Shown: piece by piece, positions 1 through 11,790 of the stretch
How the letters are laid out: each line of letters starts with the position of its first letter
How positions within the stretch are numbered: position 1 is the first letter of the stretch
Assembly (NCBI GenBank): GCA_935421135.1
Contig: OW285191.1
Location: 14,387,700 to 14,451,699, forward strand
DNA length: 64,000 nucleotides
Direction of reading: 5' to 3'
Origin: Bugulina stolonifera
Lineage: Eukaryota > Bryozoa > Gymnolaemata > Cheilostomatida > Bugulidae
Made by a program: the position numbers and the translations under genes
The notes under the pieces: model-generated
The model's input: only the letters and a program-made list of their open reading frames with translations
Database searches by the model: none
Told to the model about the DNA's origin: nothing

Positions 1-118
1 GTAATATAATAAAATCACAATAAATTTGGGCTGTTACGTGTTATTACTAGACCTCTGTTATTTCATCAATTGATAATCAAATGTACTTTTAAGAGAAAGT
101 TTAACAACTAAAACTTAC

Positions 119-256
119 AGGTCTTTGGAAGTCTCTAAACCTCTCAAAGTACTTCATGGCATCCTGATAAGTTTTTACAGTGGCTGAGATACCATTCACA
201 CATAGCATAATAAATAGTACGATAGGGTAGACCTTTACTGTATTGTTTCTAGCCAT
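119..256 (-). CDS. First coding exon of a secreted matrix-metalloproteinase-like gene (partial, continues left of window)
   Basis: The exon reads 46 codons from an ATG at 256 to a consensus donor (CCT|GTAAGT) whose GT starts at 118. The product starts with a short basic stretch and a hydrophobic signal peptide (about residues 8-25), followed by YQDAMKYFERFRDFQRP. This tail resembles the start of the MMP propeptide (the 'YLEKYGYL' region) and the first exon of the complete MMP gene at 4059-7234, which has the same exon architecture and the same phase-0 donor. Both genes lie on the minus strand, so this is probably a tandem paralogue whose remaining exons lie left of base 1. The exon boundary is directly visible. 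The MMP assignment rests on only about 17 mature residues and on position, so it is inference. A donor-like site near 870 could belong to a 5' untranslated exon. Confidence 0.6.
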
Positions 257-1430
257 GGTAGGTAGACTCACTAGTTGTCAGGTACAGCCGTGGATGCTTT
301 GGAGGAGACTGTAATAATAATATAGTACATGTCTATATACAAATATATGTATATAGACATGTACAGTACATGTACATACACATATTATGTGTATGTACAT
401 GTAGACTGGACAAAGAATTTGAGCAATCATGAAGTCAATTTAACGTTCACGAAAACACGTAAAAAAAAATCCATGTAGTGGTAATGTGTTCAGTAAACTG
501 TGCTGCGATTGGGTGCTGTAGAGACCCCAGTCAAGGATAAATTGTCCTCATGTATGTGAAACTGGGTTCCTGACTGCTCCATAGATAAATTGAAAAACTC
601 TAGAAAATACTGATATCACAGGAAAAAAAGGCCAAAATTATAAAGTAATGGGTAATAATCTAGTTTATTCAGTGCCATATCTTGTTTAGTTGGCAATTAC
701 AGGTTTCCTACATGTAAATACTTGGGTTGGACTACATGTAAATACTTTGGTTGGACTACATGTAAATTATATACAGATCTATGCACATTATCGGTACTGT
801 ATCAAACACAGTGACAATCACAATGCAATGTAAATGGTAGCAACGAGCCATAAATAAATAGGTACTTACCTTCCATAGACATGGGAGCAACTAAAACATA
901 GAAGCTAGCATCTTCCATATACAGCAAGTCTACTAATTGCCCACTTCAATTTGAAATCTTAATGCTGACTAAATATTAATACCCGGATTAGCATTAGGTA
1001 GTTGGCTCCAATGCTTTAGATGTAAGTACATGGATCATACAAAACTTTATAAATACCAACTTTACATTGGAGACAAGCTAAAATAAGAAATACAGCTTAT
1101 ACTTGAAAACATCATCACAGATATTTTCCTTCAGGGAAACACAGAGTGGGGTACCTACGTTAAATTAGGTCATAGTTATAGGCTGACACTAACATAAGTA
1201 TGTTTTGACCACTAAGGCAGGTCTCAGGGGTCAATATCTGGGCGGCAGCAAACTATAATGGTCAACATGTTAATCTTTGAATCTGCAGCCATTGTTACAG
1301 TTTTAAACAATCTGTTGTGGCCTGCTCCTCCTTCCTCCTACCTAGCTAAACCAATCAGAGCTATTCTTGTAACCAAATTTGAGAGACTCTCTACATTACT
1401 AGATTGTGATTATGAATTCCACTACACTTC
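257..1430. other. Non-coding stretch with a SINE relic
   Basis: No supported coding exon. About 480-600 shares a string of motifs (CCCAGTCAAGGA, CTGACTGCTC, ATAGATAAATT) with the tRNA-derived element copies at 34.1-34.35 kb and 39.6-39.8 kb, so it is probably a decayed relative. ACATGT-type palindromes are dense at 325-400. Otherwise I see nothing. Confidence 0.4.
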
Positions 1431-1438
1431 CTGTACAC

Positions 1439-2639
1439 CAGGGATGCCCAAATGTGTCCCTAAAGGACACAGTGTCCCTTTGCATGGATTTTGGTGTCCC
1501 TTTGTCACTTTTGAAATTTTACCTGCAACATGTTTTTTTTGTGTCTGAGCAGTGAAAGCAATTGCACTGCTTGAGTTACACTCGAAAATACACCACACTG
1601 TTGAAAAATCCCCACATTTGAAAATCTCAAAATATTTATAGCTGATGCAGATGTAAATTTCTGTCAACGGTTTAAAACCTACAAAAAATTGATAGCCTGA
1701 TTGACCTAATCACAGTGCCAATAGCTGAAGACAGAGTAAAATGGAAAGTGCAGCCACCTCAACTTATCTAGAACTACTGTCAAACTGATGGCACTCTTTG
1801 GTAGCACAGTTTGTTCAGTCACCTGAACTATATTAAAAGCAAAAATCAGACAAGACTGACTGACAAACATACCAGGCAGCTACTTAAAGAGACAGACTTT
1901 GAGGATGATACAGGAGAAAGGACAATTCCATGTCACCTACTAACAATTGTATTCACAAGTGAATCATGTAGCTTGCATAGAATATTCATTACAGTTTTCA
2001 TATAATTTGCTTAAGGCCGAATCAGACTAGCGAATATCTTCGCTGCGTTCCACCATGTTTTGCCAGCGTCACAACTTTTTTCCGATGAACAACACACTAG
2101 CAATGTTTCCTCCATGAAGTCTAATCATGTGTGCCAAGGGAGGCAATTATTGCTATACTTGTCTATTTCATGTTTACTACGTGCACATCATATTGCAACA
2201 GGAATTCAATTTGGAATTTTTGTTTACAGACGAAACTGTAGAATAGAACCAGTAAATATTTTCCTGCCCAATCAGAAGTCAGTGTTATCGAGAGCTAAAC
2301 ATAAAATGTTAAACACGCTTAATGTTTGGCGAACAGGGCGTTTTGCGCTCAATTTAGTGACGCCCGTCATTTTGCGGCTAATAACGGCGCGAAATTTGCT
2401 AGTCTGTTCCTACCTTTATTCTGTTTTTCAGCACTTCAAAAGTAAATGAATATTGCTGTTATACTTTGGTTAAAACAAAATCAATAAATACGCGTGTTAT
2501 AAAATGACTCATTTCATATAATAATAAAATTGCCCATTTAATAATCGCAATATATGTGCAGCAACAAAAGCTAAGTGTCCCTTGCTCTGATGCGCTTTTA
2601 GAATTTGTCCCTTTCCACCAAAAAGTTTGGGCATCCCTG
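1439..2639. mobile_element. Non-autonomous hAT-like DNA transposon with 8-bp target-site duplication
   Basis: The ends are perfect 14-bp terminal inverted repeats, CAGGGATGCCCAAA at 1439 and its complement ending at 2639. They are flanked on both sides by the same 8 bp, CTGTACAC (1431-1438 and 2640-2647). Eight-base duplications and CAGGG-type ends are hallmarks of the hAT superfamily. The 1201-bp interior has no transposase-like reading frame, so it is a deletion derivative or MITE. Inside it, CAGACTAGCGAA (about 2023) and TTGCTAGTCTG (about 2396-2406) form a second, imperfect inverted pair around a more GC-rich block, possibly a nested older element. The boundaries are read directly; the superfamily call is inference from termini and duplication length. 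Confidence 0.85.
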
Positions 2640-2647
2640 CTGTACAC

Positions 2648-3690
2648 GTTATGCTAATAGATCAGCCACAGTATACAGCTGTTATAGGATAATATGTAAA
2701 CAAATCAGTGACTTTTTTTAATTTTAGAACAATTTTTTAAAAGTTGTTTCACTTAGCATTGAAGAGATTATAAATGTTGATAACTATGAAATATGTAAAG
2801 TCAGGAAGTAAAACCAAGGATTTAGAATCAAATCATGTGTAGCAGCTTATTACTGGCATCATGCAAGTTAAAGTCTGATCATCTCATAGTCTTCTCAGCC
2901 CTTGTTTAGGAAGGTTAGAATGTGGTTCATTGTGTATGGAAGAAATAGTGCAATAAAACTTACAGGCCTAAGTTGCATACGGATATACTGTATTTTTATT
3001 TACACGTAACAGGAGTTATGTGCTCCCACAGTTGTTTGATAACAGAGAGAGGACAACTACTAAACTGATTACATGTCATGATGCTACATAAACTTAGTAA
3101 GTTACATGTACATTATTATACCTACTAATACCAGGTTGTAAGACTCTACATGTATGGGTATGTGCTCCAAAAGATGCCCCGAGTAGATCAGATATGTGCA
3201 TATACATGTATAGTGTACAATCTATGTAATGTAGATAATTTAATAGTAATTATGTACGTGTACATGTTGATACTGTAATAATATGTACATACAGAGTATA
3301 TTACAGCAAAATAATGTACATGTACATTGTGAGTACAGTAATGGACGTGCTTTGCACCAAATAGGAGAAAACAGTGCTGTATTCTGTGATATACTTGTGA
3401 AAACAGTTGACTCACATTTATTTAAAATACAAAATATAACTTATTATAATTTGTAGTTACATGTACATGGTGAATTGTGCTAATGCAAAGGGACACAATT
3501 CCAAAAAACAACCAACAGAAATTTAGGTAGTCACTCCTAATAATTGGTCTTACAGATTGTATGCTGCTATAATCAAGCATCTAGCATAGAGTGTAGGCAA
3601 AGATATAATATCAATTACCAAGAAAAAAAGTAGTAAACAAAACAATGGCCATCTAGCCATTATTTTCATTACAGCATGTTTGCTTCCTTA
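2648..3690. other. Intergenic, no gene seen
   Basis: AT-rich sequence downstream of the MMP gene. Short palindromic TACATGTA/GTACATGTAC motifs recur around 3105-3345. The small reading frames here lack start context, splice sites or recognisable motifs. Confidence 0.5.
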
Positions 3691-3697
3691 AATAACA

Positions 3698-3889
3698 TTA
3701 ATTTCTTTTCTTTAATTTTGCAGTCCGCGGTTTCCTGACTTTCTGCTTCCTAGATTTCTTCTTTTTTAGTTTTGATTTTCTTTTACTTTTCTTCTTTTTC
3801 CCACTTTTTTTCTTGTTTCCTTTCTTTTTCTGATCACATTTATCTCTTTGGGACTTGCACTGCTTTGGGGCATTAGCATTCACGATTAC
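3698..3889 (-). CDS. Lysine-rich possible alternative last exon of the MMP gene
   Basis: An open stretch of 63 codons and a stop follows an acceptor-like TTCAG at 3890-3894 (minus strand). It encodes a strongly basic tail with long Lys/Arg runs and two cysteines near its start (PKQCKSQRDKCDQ). The last MMP coding exon carries AAG|GTGTGC at 4074/4073. Splicing from there to 3889 keeps phase 0 and would replace the final five residues before the normal stop with this basic tail, a plausible heparin- or matrix-binding extension. Alternatively the frame opens upstream with a hydrophobic leader (ATG at 3928) and would be a separate small secreted basic peptide. Which is real cannot be decided without transcripts. 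The frame, acceptor and composition are seen; the joining is inference. Confidence 0.4.
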   Translation of the reverse strand, partial: VIVNANAPKQCKSQRDKCDQKKKGNKKKSGKKKKSKRKSKLKKKKSRKQKVRKPRTAKLKKRN

Positions 3890-4058
3890 CTGAATTGTCA
3901 GAACAGAGAAAAATACAGTGCATAGCAAAAGTAATGCAGCAGCTTTAGGCTATGCTGGACACTGCAAAAATAATGCCCAAGTTGTGATAATATGTCAATA
4001 AAAAAATGTCTTCATTTATTCTGTTGGTGATCACTTAGTTGTTCTCATGGTATTATAA

Positions 4059-7000
4059 CTATATTGTGCACACCTTGCCGTCAGATCTCCCATATATAGA
4101 TTGAATGCCTGCTATGTCATCAGAGTGTAACCTCACAACGCCAGTCTGAGATATTAGCATGGCAAACATCACTGAACCTCTTACTTTAGAGTGATCTAGG
4201 CCAAGGGAATGTCCCATCTCATGGCATAAGACAGCTTGGAATATAACTGCTTTGGCTAAAATAAAATAGTTCATTAATATATCATATACGATAATTAGGA
4301 GTACATATTCACCTATCTCCCTGTGTGGGTAGAGAATATACTGATACGTACATGTAAATGGCGCTATACATAGATACTAATTCAAAGATATTTAGTCAAG
4401 TAAAAAAATGTTGGATTTCACAGCTCATGGCATTTAACCTTTTGCTGAGATCTTGTTTCCTGGCACTTGGGACCATGACGCTGTGTCATGAAAAAATTAT
4501 AAAACGACAATTGGTTGGATGCTCTATAAACACATGCATTAATCGTATGTGGCTCAATATACATGTATATGTATAAGTACCTATCACATATGGAAGGTGA
4601 CATTGAGGCGCAGGAGTACACAACTTACATGATACACCCCGTTGCCATTTTGGAACCCAGGGCTCTCTCTCATCAAATTCGATGTTTGAAGATCCAGGGT
4701 CTAGAAAAGGAGTCGGAGAGTCTGCTTTAGCCAAAACACCAAACTTTCCACCATCATCCGTGATGGATGGGACAAAGCTAATGTATATGTTAGCAACTTG
4801 GTTCTTCACATACTTGAAGGAGATTCCACTTTTAGCAGCCCATATCTGTAGATCAAAACTAAACTTGCATTTGTAATGTAGTAGAGAACAATAAACTCAC
4901 ACATACATGTACTTAGTGATGGCATAGATTTATATTTGAAAGTACTTTTTGCCTTAAAAATAGTAATATTAATAATAACAGACACTAATATTATTATATT
5001 AAATTCCAGTCCTCCTTTGAATGGTAGTGATAAGCACAGCAAACAAATACTTGTTTTTGCTCTAAAATGTATCAAAATGCAAAGTAGTATCCATAAATAT
5101 ACAGTTCTATACATAAACCTACCGAAGCACAGTGTAGCAGGGCATCCTCTTGATCTGACTTTTTCATTTTGGACGAGTAGTTTTTAAATCCAATAGTAAG
5201 AGGAAAAGTAAAGTCGTGCTCTGGTGAGACCCACGTGGGCACATCGGATATGATTCCAAACCTTCTACCCTTAATCAAAGTGTGGTTAACAACCCTGTAC
5301 AGAACCGGATCAGCCTGGTCACTGTTACCACATCGGGGCTCCTTCATCAACTCTTCTGTTGCCTCATCTAGCTCATCTAACAAAACAGTTTATAAATAAT
5401 GTAATGTAGTGTGTAGGACATAACAGTTTTATCTTGTTAGACCTAAAAGGTGCATTAATATTCCACTGAACTGTTTAATACAGTTTAGGCACTTTGGTGT
5501 ATTTTAAATATTTCAAAAGTTATAGGCCTACATGCACATGTATTCAGAATTTGACTCAAAGCCACAAATCTTCATACATGTATTCTTAGTAGCCTGTGCC
5601 ACAGTAGCAATGGATTATCGAGCCTATGTTTTACATGTAGTTGGTTACATGTCTTTCATGGCCATTCAGCATAGAACTGATTCCAGATTAATAAAATCGC
5701 CTATTCAAAAAGAATTCATGAGAATTTCAGCAAATTGACATAAGTTATGGCATTTGTCATCTTATAATTAACTTAGCTCATGTTGATTTATGTTTGTGGA
5801 AAAAATTTAGGCCAACTCTGGAAGTAATTCATACATGTGTGTGTGTGTAGACTAAATTGCAAGTCATCAAGGATTACATAGATTCTTCAGTTTAATAATA
5901 GATGTCCGTGGAATACGGATTAGATTAGATTAGTCATTAGATTTTTTACCAGAGCTGGCATCTTTGACAAAAAATAATTAATTGCTGGTTTTCTCAATAG
6001 ATTTGCTGTCGATTCCGCTGAAACCTACTTTACGGTTCAAGCTATATGTATACTCATGTTATTGCTTTGATAGTTTTTCCACTGTGTATAATACCTGGGA
6101 TATTCTCTCAAGGCAGTACATGTATTTATGTCACCTACTTAACCATATACTTTGTGTCATAACAATATTAGGGCTTAGTGTGTCACTCTTATGGCCTTCC
6201 AAATCATAATATAATCATGTACATGTAAATCAATTGTTATTAAAATAGAAGATTTCTAAAATATTACTATCTTTTTTCTGAGATAAAGATTTGATTCCCT
6301 ACCCACTATATACCTAGCTCACCATAATATCTAGCCCACCATATACCTAGCCCACCATATACCTAGCCCACCATATGCATGTATAAGCAGATTCTATATA
6401 TGAAAATCATCAGATTTATTTGTTGCAGATGGATAATCACGACAGAAAAAGAAAGCAGTCCCATCTCTTCCACCAGACCTTAGCGTAGGCCTATATATAC
6501 ACGTATTTAATACAATTGTAGTACCTCCTTACCATCTTCTCCCAATTTGTAGTAACTTTTGAACCGCTTTATTGGCTCTTTCAAGACCTGCTTGGTCTCT
6601 TCCTGAGTCAGGTCTTGTGTCTGATCTTTCTAAAAAGGATACACATTGACTATTTTCAACAGAGTAGAGAACACACTAAAAAACATCTCTATCCTTAGAA
6701 AGGGTGATTGATACACCAAACTGCCCAGCTGCTACATTAAATCCACTCTGACAACTTATTGTCTATCGGCTACTAATTCTACCTCAGGCCTACTTAAAAA
6801 TCTAAATCATTGGTTTGATAGATGTAACACCATGTACACAACCATTATATTATTTTATATAGATGCGCTACATTTACATGTATGTATGTGGCCTTTTACC
6901 AGGAAGGAATGCCTGCCCAAGCCCCACCCAGTTTTCATCTGCTCTGCTAGCTATATAATACATACATAATATATATATACATGCACTAGAACTAGAACTG

Positions 7001-7234
7001 GTGGATTAAGTATACATTAATTAAATTAATACTAGATTAGTAACTGAAGTCAACAATATGTTTAATATTTTGCCTCTGATATAGCTTAATAACCTAACAA
7101 CCAGCTAGACTCACTGATAGCCTGATGTAGTTGTATTTCTCCAAGTACTTTAAAGCTCTCCTGTAGTCAGACCCACAAACTGGCGAAATATTCAGTAGAG
7201 AAATGATCATGACCAGAGCTGGTAACAGTCTCAT
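4059..7234 (-). CDS. Matrix metalloproteinase, minimal (pro-domain plus catalytic domain), five exons
   Basis: CDS exons (minus): 7115-7234, 6533-6629, 5123-5376, 4629-4845, 4059-4255, together 294 aa. All junctions are GT-AG and in phase. Residues 1-20 are a signal peptide. The pro-domain follows (RALKYLEKYNYIR; IKRFKSYYKLG) with the cysteine switch PRCGNSD at 86-92. The catalytic domain carries the zinc motif HEMGHSLGLDH (His241, Glu242, His245, His251) and a Met-turn, SVMFAM, at about 257-262. It ends at HSDDIAGIQSIYG plus nine residues. There is no hemopexin domain and no furin site before the catalytic domain, so the layout is matrilysin-like. Positions where MMPs usually carry structural-zinc histidines read LAKA and IEFD, so that second zinc site may be absent. 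The enzyme should be a secreted, latent zinc endopeptidase acting on matrix proteins; its substrate is unknown. A donor at 8382 may define a 5' untranslated exon. Confidence 0.92.
6303..6374. repeat. Short tandem repeat (CCCACCATATACCTAG-type unit)
   Basis: About four imperfect copies of a 16-18 bp unit lie in an intron of the MMP gene. The sequence shows nothing functional. Confidence 0.7.
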
Positions 7235-9248
7235 GACGTCCACCGTGACTACCTGAAATTCAAGCTTGTTTTTATAATATGGAAATATACACAGAGTTTT
7301 TAGATGGACTTCAAGACAATAAGTGCAATAATTACATGTATAATGTCTAAATTGTAATGCTTATCTGTTGAATAATCAAAGCATCAGGCTATTACATCAC
7401 CATACTCTCCATTGTACTAGTCAATTCTTTGAAATCATGAAATTTTTTGAGAAACTATAGGATGTGGTTACTTATTAGTATGATGTAGCGGGAGAAATGA
7501 GTGACAAATCACACGATTTTAGGTGCATTACCATGATAATGTTATCATTTCTTATTATGTGCGAAGAGGAAGGTATAATCACAAATTTAATTTTATTTAG
7601 AATAATAGTATAAAGCAGCCTATGTGCCTAATTAGTAACTTTTTAGCGAGTTTCACAATTATAAGTGACAATTCACCCATCCTGGTACAGTTCACAGTCA
7701 CCAAAGCCGCTGCTGCCGCTGCCGCCGTCGCTGCTGCTGCTGCTGCCACTGCTGCTTTTTATATAGGCCTAGAGTGAATTATTATAACATCTTCTTTTTG
7801 TAAAACTTCTTTCATTAAGCTGTCCATCCAATTCTAGTTAAAACAGTGTGACACATTCCCTATGCCCTATGGTGTTCACACCACGATACATGTAGATCCA
7901 TTTCTTGAAAACTAAAAATGAAGTGCCATGCAAAACAAAAGGATGTTTTGCCATAGAGGCCTCGGGTTCAAACTCCAGTTAGGGATGAGCTATTTTCACA
8001 AATAATGTAGAACTGAGACCTTGGCTGCCCAGAAATAATCTTGAACCAAAAGATATCACACAAAAATATTTTTTCTTGTGATAATATATAGCCATGGAAG
8101 ATATGCTCTAGATTTAGACAATCATACTGCTGATACTCATGCTAAATGTTGTACACAAATCCACTAAACACAATACACCTACTAAACTACACAGTGAGCA
8201 TATACTCATACTGTGTATCTACACTACTTCTATTTCCACATAGTACATACATGTACATTTTATCAGGGGTGCTATGAAAATATGGTATCTATTTACATGT
8301 ATAAGCTACTACTCTACATGTACATGTATTTGTAAGAATTTTACGACCAGATTTTTCGAAAATAAGTTACGAGAAAACTTACCTCTTTCCTTCAAGGCAG
8401 AGATTAGTACACTGATATATACACTCATGTAGTTCTAGACTAGAATGTTGTAGTTCTACTTCATTTTAAACATAATCTTAAGAGTGTATTATACTACTAC
8501 GTCTACTTGGGCTCATGTCTAATGTCCAATAAAAGGTGAATTGATTGGTATAGAGATATACAAAGTACTTGAATACGTCCTCAAGCATCTATTTATATGG
8601 TTAAATGATTATTTATGGTCTTTTCTTGATAATTAAACAAAAACTGTATAAACTTACATATTGTTGAAATATTGATAGCAGTATGTCACCAATATATTTT
8701 ATGTTTTTTATATATAAATACAACCATCCTGGATGCTAATTTCTTCAGTATAAAAAATAAACAACTATGTAAATAGTGATTTATGTGTAAAAGTTACCAG
8801 TGTTATTTATTCATAATATCATGGGAATATACGTACATGTAGGTCTAATGTGTACTTCTGTGAATGTTAAATTGATGTCTTTTGAGTGAATAGCAGGGCT
8901 GCTAAGGAGCAAAATATATTAAATGTAATATGCATACATTAAACCAAAAATATTTACTTCTAGTTTTAGCACCATGCATGTACATGTAGTTATTATATAA
9001 CAATTGCATGTATTATGCTATCACTGCATAGTATTACATGTATGTACAGCTGTAATTTGCTATTGCAGTGAATTAATTTATGAGCAGCAAAGGTTTCCAC
9101 CTCTACTAATGTACAAATAATCCAGACATAGCATTTCATGATTGTCAAAATGAAATTCTCTGCTCCTCAAGAGAAGCTCTTTGCACTAAAATACTCCATA
9201 GAAATTGTGGCCATATTTTATAACAAGCTTTTTATTTAGAATTATCAG
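7235..9248. other. Upstream region of the MMP gene; trinucleotide repeat, otherwise no gene
   Basis: Holds the GCT/GCC repeat at 7707-7756 and a possible 5' untranslated exon ending near 8383 (minus-strand GAAAGAG|GTAAGT). The remainder is AT-rich with scattered TACATGTA palindromes and no supported coding sequence. Confidence 0.45.
7707..7756. repeat. Imperfect (CTG/CCG)n trinucleotide repeat
   Basis: About 16 consecutive triplets, mainly GCT, GCC and one GTC, form a GC-rich island in AT-rich surroundings upstream of the MMP start. It is not inside a supported reading frame. Confidence 0.9.
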
Positions 9249-11790
9249 CCTCCGTAGAGGCCTCCATAAATTGCACGTGCCGACGGTTTTTCACGTCGTC
9301 AGTGCAGGGTATTGGTATAAGTTTTCAACTAGCAATAACCACGCCTCTGATAAACGTCACTGGCTATGGTACTGCCGCTGCGCAAAGATACCTCACCAAT
9401 AAAAGGTAAAATCATGTGATCATTTCGATACAGATAATGCATTGGTGTGTAAATGACTAAATGTATGCAACTGTGTTTCTACGCAAAGTATTTCACAGCA
9501 ATTAAATTGGACGTTTGTGTTTTGGAAAAATCTAATTTGCAGCTTTAAAATCTCAGGTACACAAAGAAAAATGTTAAATTTCTGACTGCATTCGCTCTTG
9601 TGGAAATCAATGGGGAGAAAATTCCCATCTGCCTTCCTAGACATGATTCTTGAACTCCTCCATTCACAGAGAGTTTTTAGTGATTATGTCAGATTGAGAG
9701 TAATTTGTTTAATTAATAATAATTTAAACATGACTTTCAACGTAATATTGTAAACTAACATGTCAGCATATTATTCTAGTGGGGATGGAGGAGGGGGTAA
9801 TGCTTCCTTCATCACACCGGTCAGTGGGATACTGCAGAAAAGTAGGCAGATTTGTGAATATGATAAAATCCAAAAGGTGTGCAAAATCATGAGATAAACT
9901 GTGTGTATCAATTCTTAGTTGTTAATTGGATCAGGAATGTGCTACAATTTATATTGCTGTATTTTAATGAAGTAAAATAGAGGGAACCAAAGCTCTATAT
10001 CAATGCATTGTAATTGATAAACTTGTACAATCATGTTGATGCACCGCGAACTGTTGTAACTATTAGGGCTACCATTCACGCAACATATTTTGATATTATA
10101 TAACAGAGAGCTAGCCAATGATGCACTTACAATTGCACTGTGCAGTCAAAAATTTGTGAAAATCATAAATTTAAAATAGGTCGAAATAAAATATTCAAAC
10201 GCAGGGGTGCAGTTATGGAAAATCTGATAAGAAAGATCAGATGGCAATAAAACAAAAATTGAAGATCCAACACTTTTCATGCACATACAATGTACATTTA
10301 CATGACTGTATACTTTGTTTTTTGAGCTATCAGCCTCCGTAGAGGCCTCCATAAATTGCACATGCCGACGGTTTTTCACGTCGTCAGTGCAGGGTATTGG
10401 TATAAGTTTTCAACTAGCAATAACCACGCCTCCGATAAACGTCACTGGCTATGGTACTGCCGCTGCGCAAAGATACCTCACCAATAAAAGGTAAAATCAT
10501 GTGATCATTTCGATACAGATAATGCATTGGTGTGTAAATGACTAAATGTATGCAACTGTGTTTCTACGCAAAGTATTTCACAGCAATTAAATTGGACGTT
10601 TGTGTTTTGGAAAAATCTAATTTGCAGCTTTAAAATCTCAGGTACACAAAGAAAAATGTTAAATTTCTGACTGCATTCGCTCTTGTGGAAATCAATGGGG
10701 AGAAAATTCCCATCTGCCTTCCTAGACATGATTCTTGAACTCCTCCATTCACAGAGAGTTTTTAGTGATTATGTCAGATTGAGAGTAATTTGTTTAATTA
10801 ATAATAATTTAAACATGACTTTCAACGTAATATTGTAAACTAACATGTCAGCATATTATTCTAGTGGGGATGGAGGAGGGGGTAATGCTTCCTTCATCAC
10901 ACCGGTCAGTGGGATACTGCAGAAAAGTAGGCAGATTTGTGAATATGATAAAATCCAAAAGGTGTGCAAAATCATGAGATAAACTGTGTGTATCAATTCT
11001 TAGTTGTTAATTGGATCAGGAATGTGCTACAATTTATATTGCTGTATTTTAATGAAGTAAAATAGAGGGAACCAAAGCTCTATATCAATGCATTGTAATT
11101 GATAAACTTGTACAATCATGTTGATGCACCGCGAACTGTTGTAACTATTAGGGCTACCATTCACGCAACATATTTTGATATTATATAACAGAGAGCTAGC
11201 CAATGATGCACTTACAATTGCACTGTGCAGTCAAAAATTTGTGAAAATCATAAATTTAAAATAGGTCGAAATAAAATATTCAAACGCAGGGGTGCAGTTA
11301 TGGAAAATCTGATAAGAAAGATCAGATGGCAATAAAACAAAAATTGAAGATCCAACACTTTTCATGCACATACAATGTATGACTGTATACTTTGTTTTTT
11401 GAGCTATCAGCCTCCGTAGAGGCCTCCATAAATTGCACATGCCGACGGTTTTTCACGTCGTCAGTGCAGGGTATTGGTATAAGTTTTCAACTAGCAATAA
11501 CCACGCCTCTGATAAACGTCACTGGCTATGGTACTGCCGCTGCGCAAAGATACCTCACCAATGAAAGGTAAAATCATGTGAGCATTTTAATACAGGTAGT
11601 GCATTGGTGTGTAAAAGAGAAAAAGTGTGTTGCAAATGTGAGTTGTTAGAATAGATTATTTATATCAATTCCCATCAGATTGTTGACATTTGAATTTAAC
11701 TTTCTAAAATAATGGAATTTAAGACGAAAATAATAATTGTATCTAAAGTGGTTCTGCGCTTTTCGCAATAAATCAATGGGGAGAAAATCT
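9249..11790. repeat. 1.08-kb tandem duplication with a third, diverged partial unit
   Basis: Units begin with the palindrome GCCTCcgtaGAGGC region at 9249, 10334 and 11411. Units 1 (1085 bp) and 2 (1077 bp) are almost identical. They differ by an 8-bp deletion just before the third unit and by isolated substitutions. Unit 3 matches closely for about 200 bp and then diverges, but still shows an AATCAATGGGGAGAAAAT block at the expected offset (about 11768 versus 9605), so it is an older copy rather than a terminal repeat. A 74-codon minus-strand frame is kept in units 1 and 2 (9420-9644, 10505-10729) but has no recognisable motif; identity by recent duplication explains its conservation. Nature of the unit (transposon or simple duplication) is unknown. 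Confidence 0.85.

Noticed and set aside
868..920. Minus-strand exon-like piece ending in a good GTAAGT donor (MEDASFYVLVAPMSMEG)
   Set aside because: No acceptor, domain or paralogue support; may be a 5' untranslated exon of the partial MMP gene.
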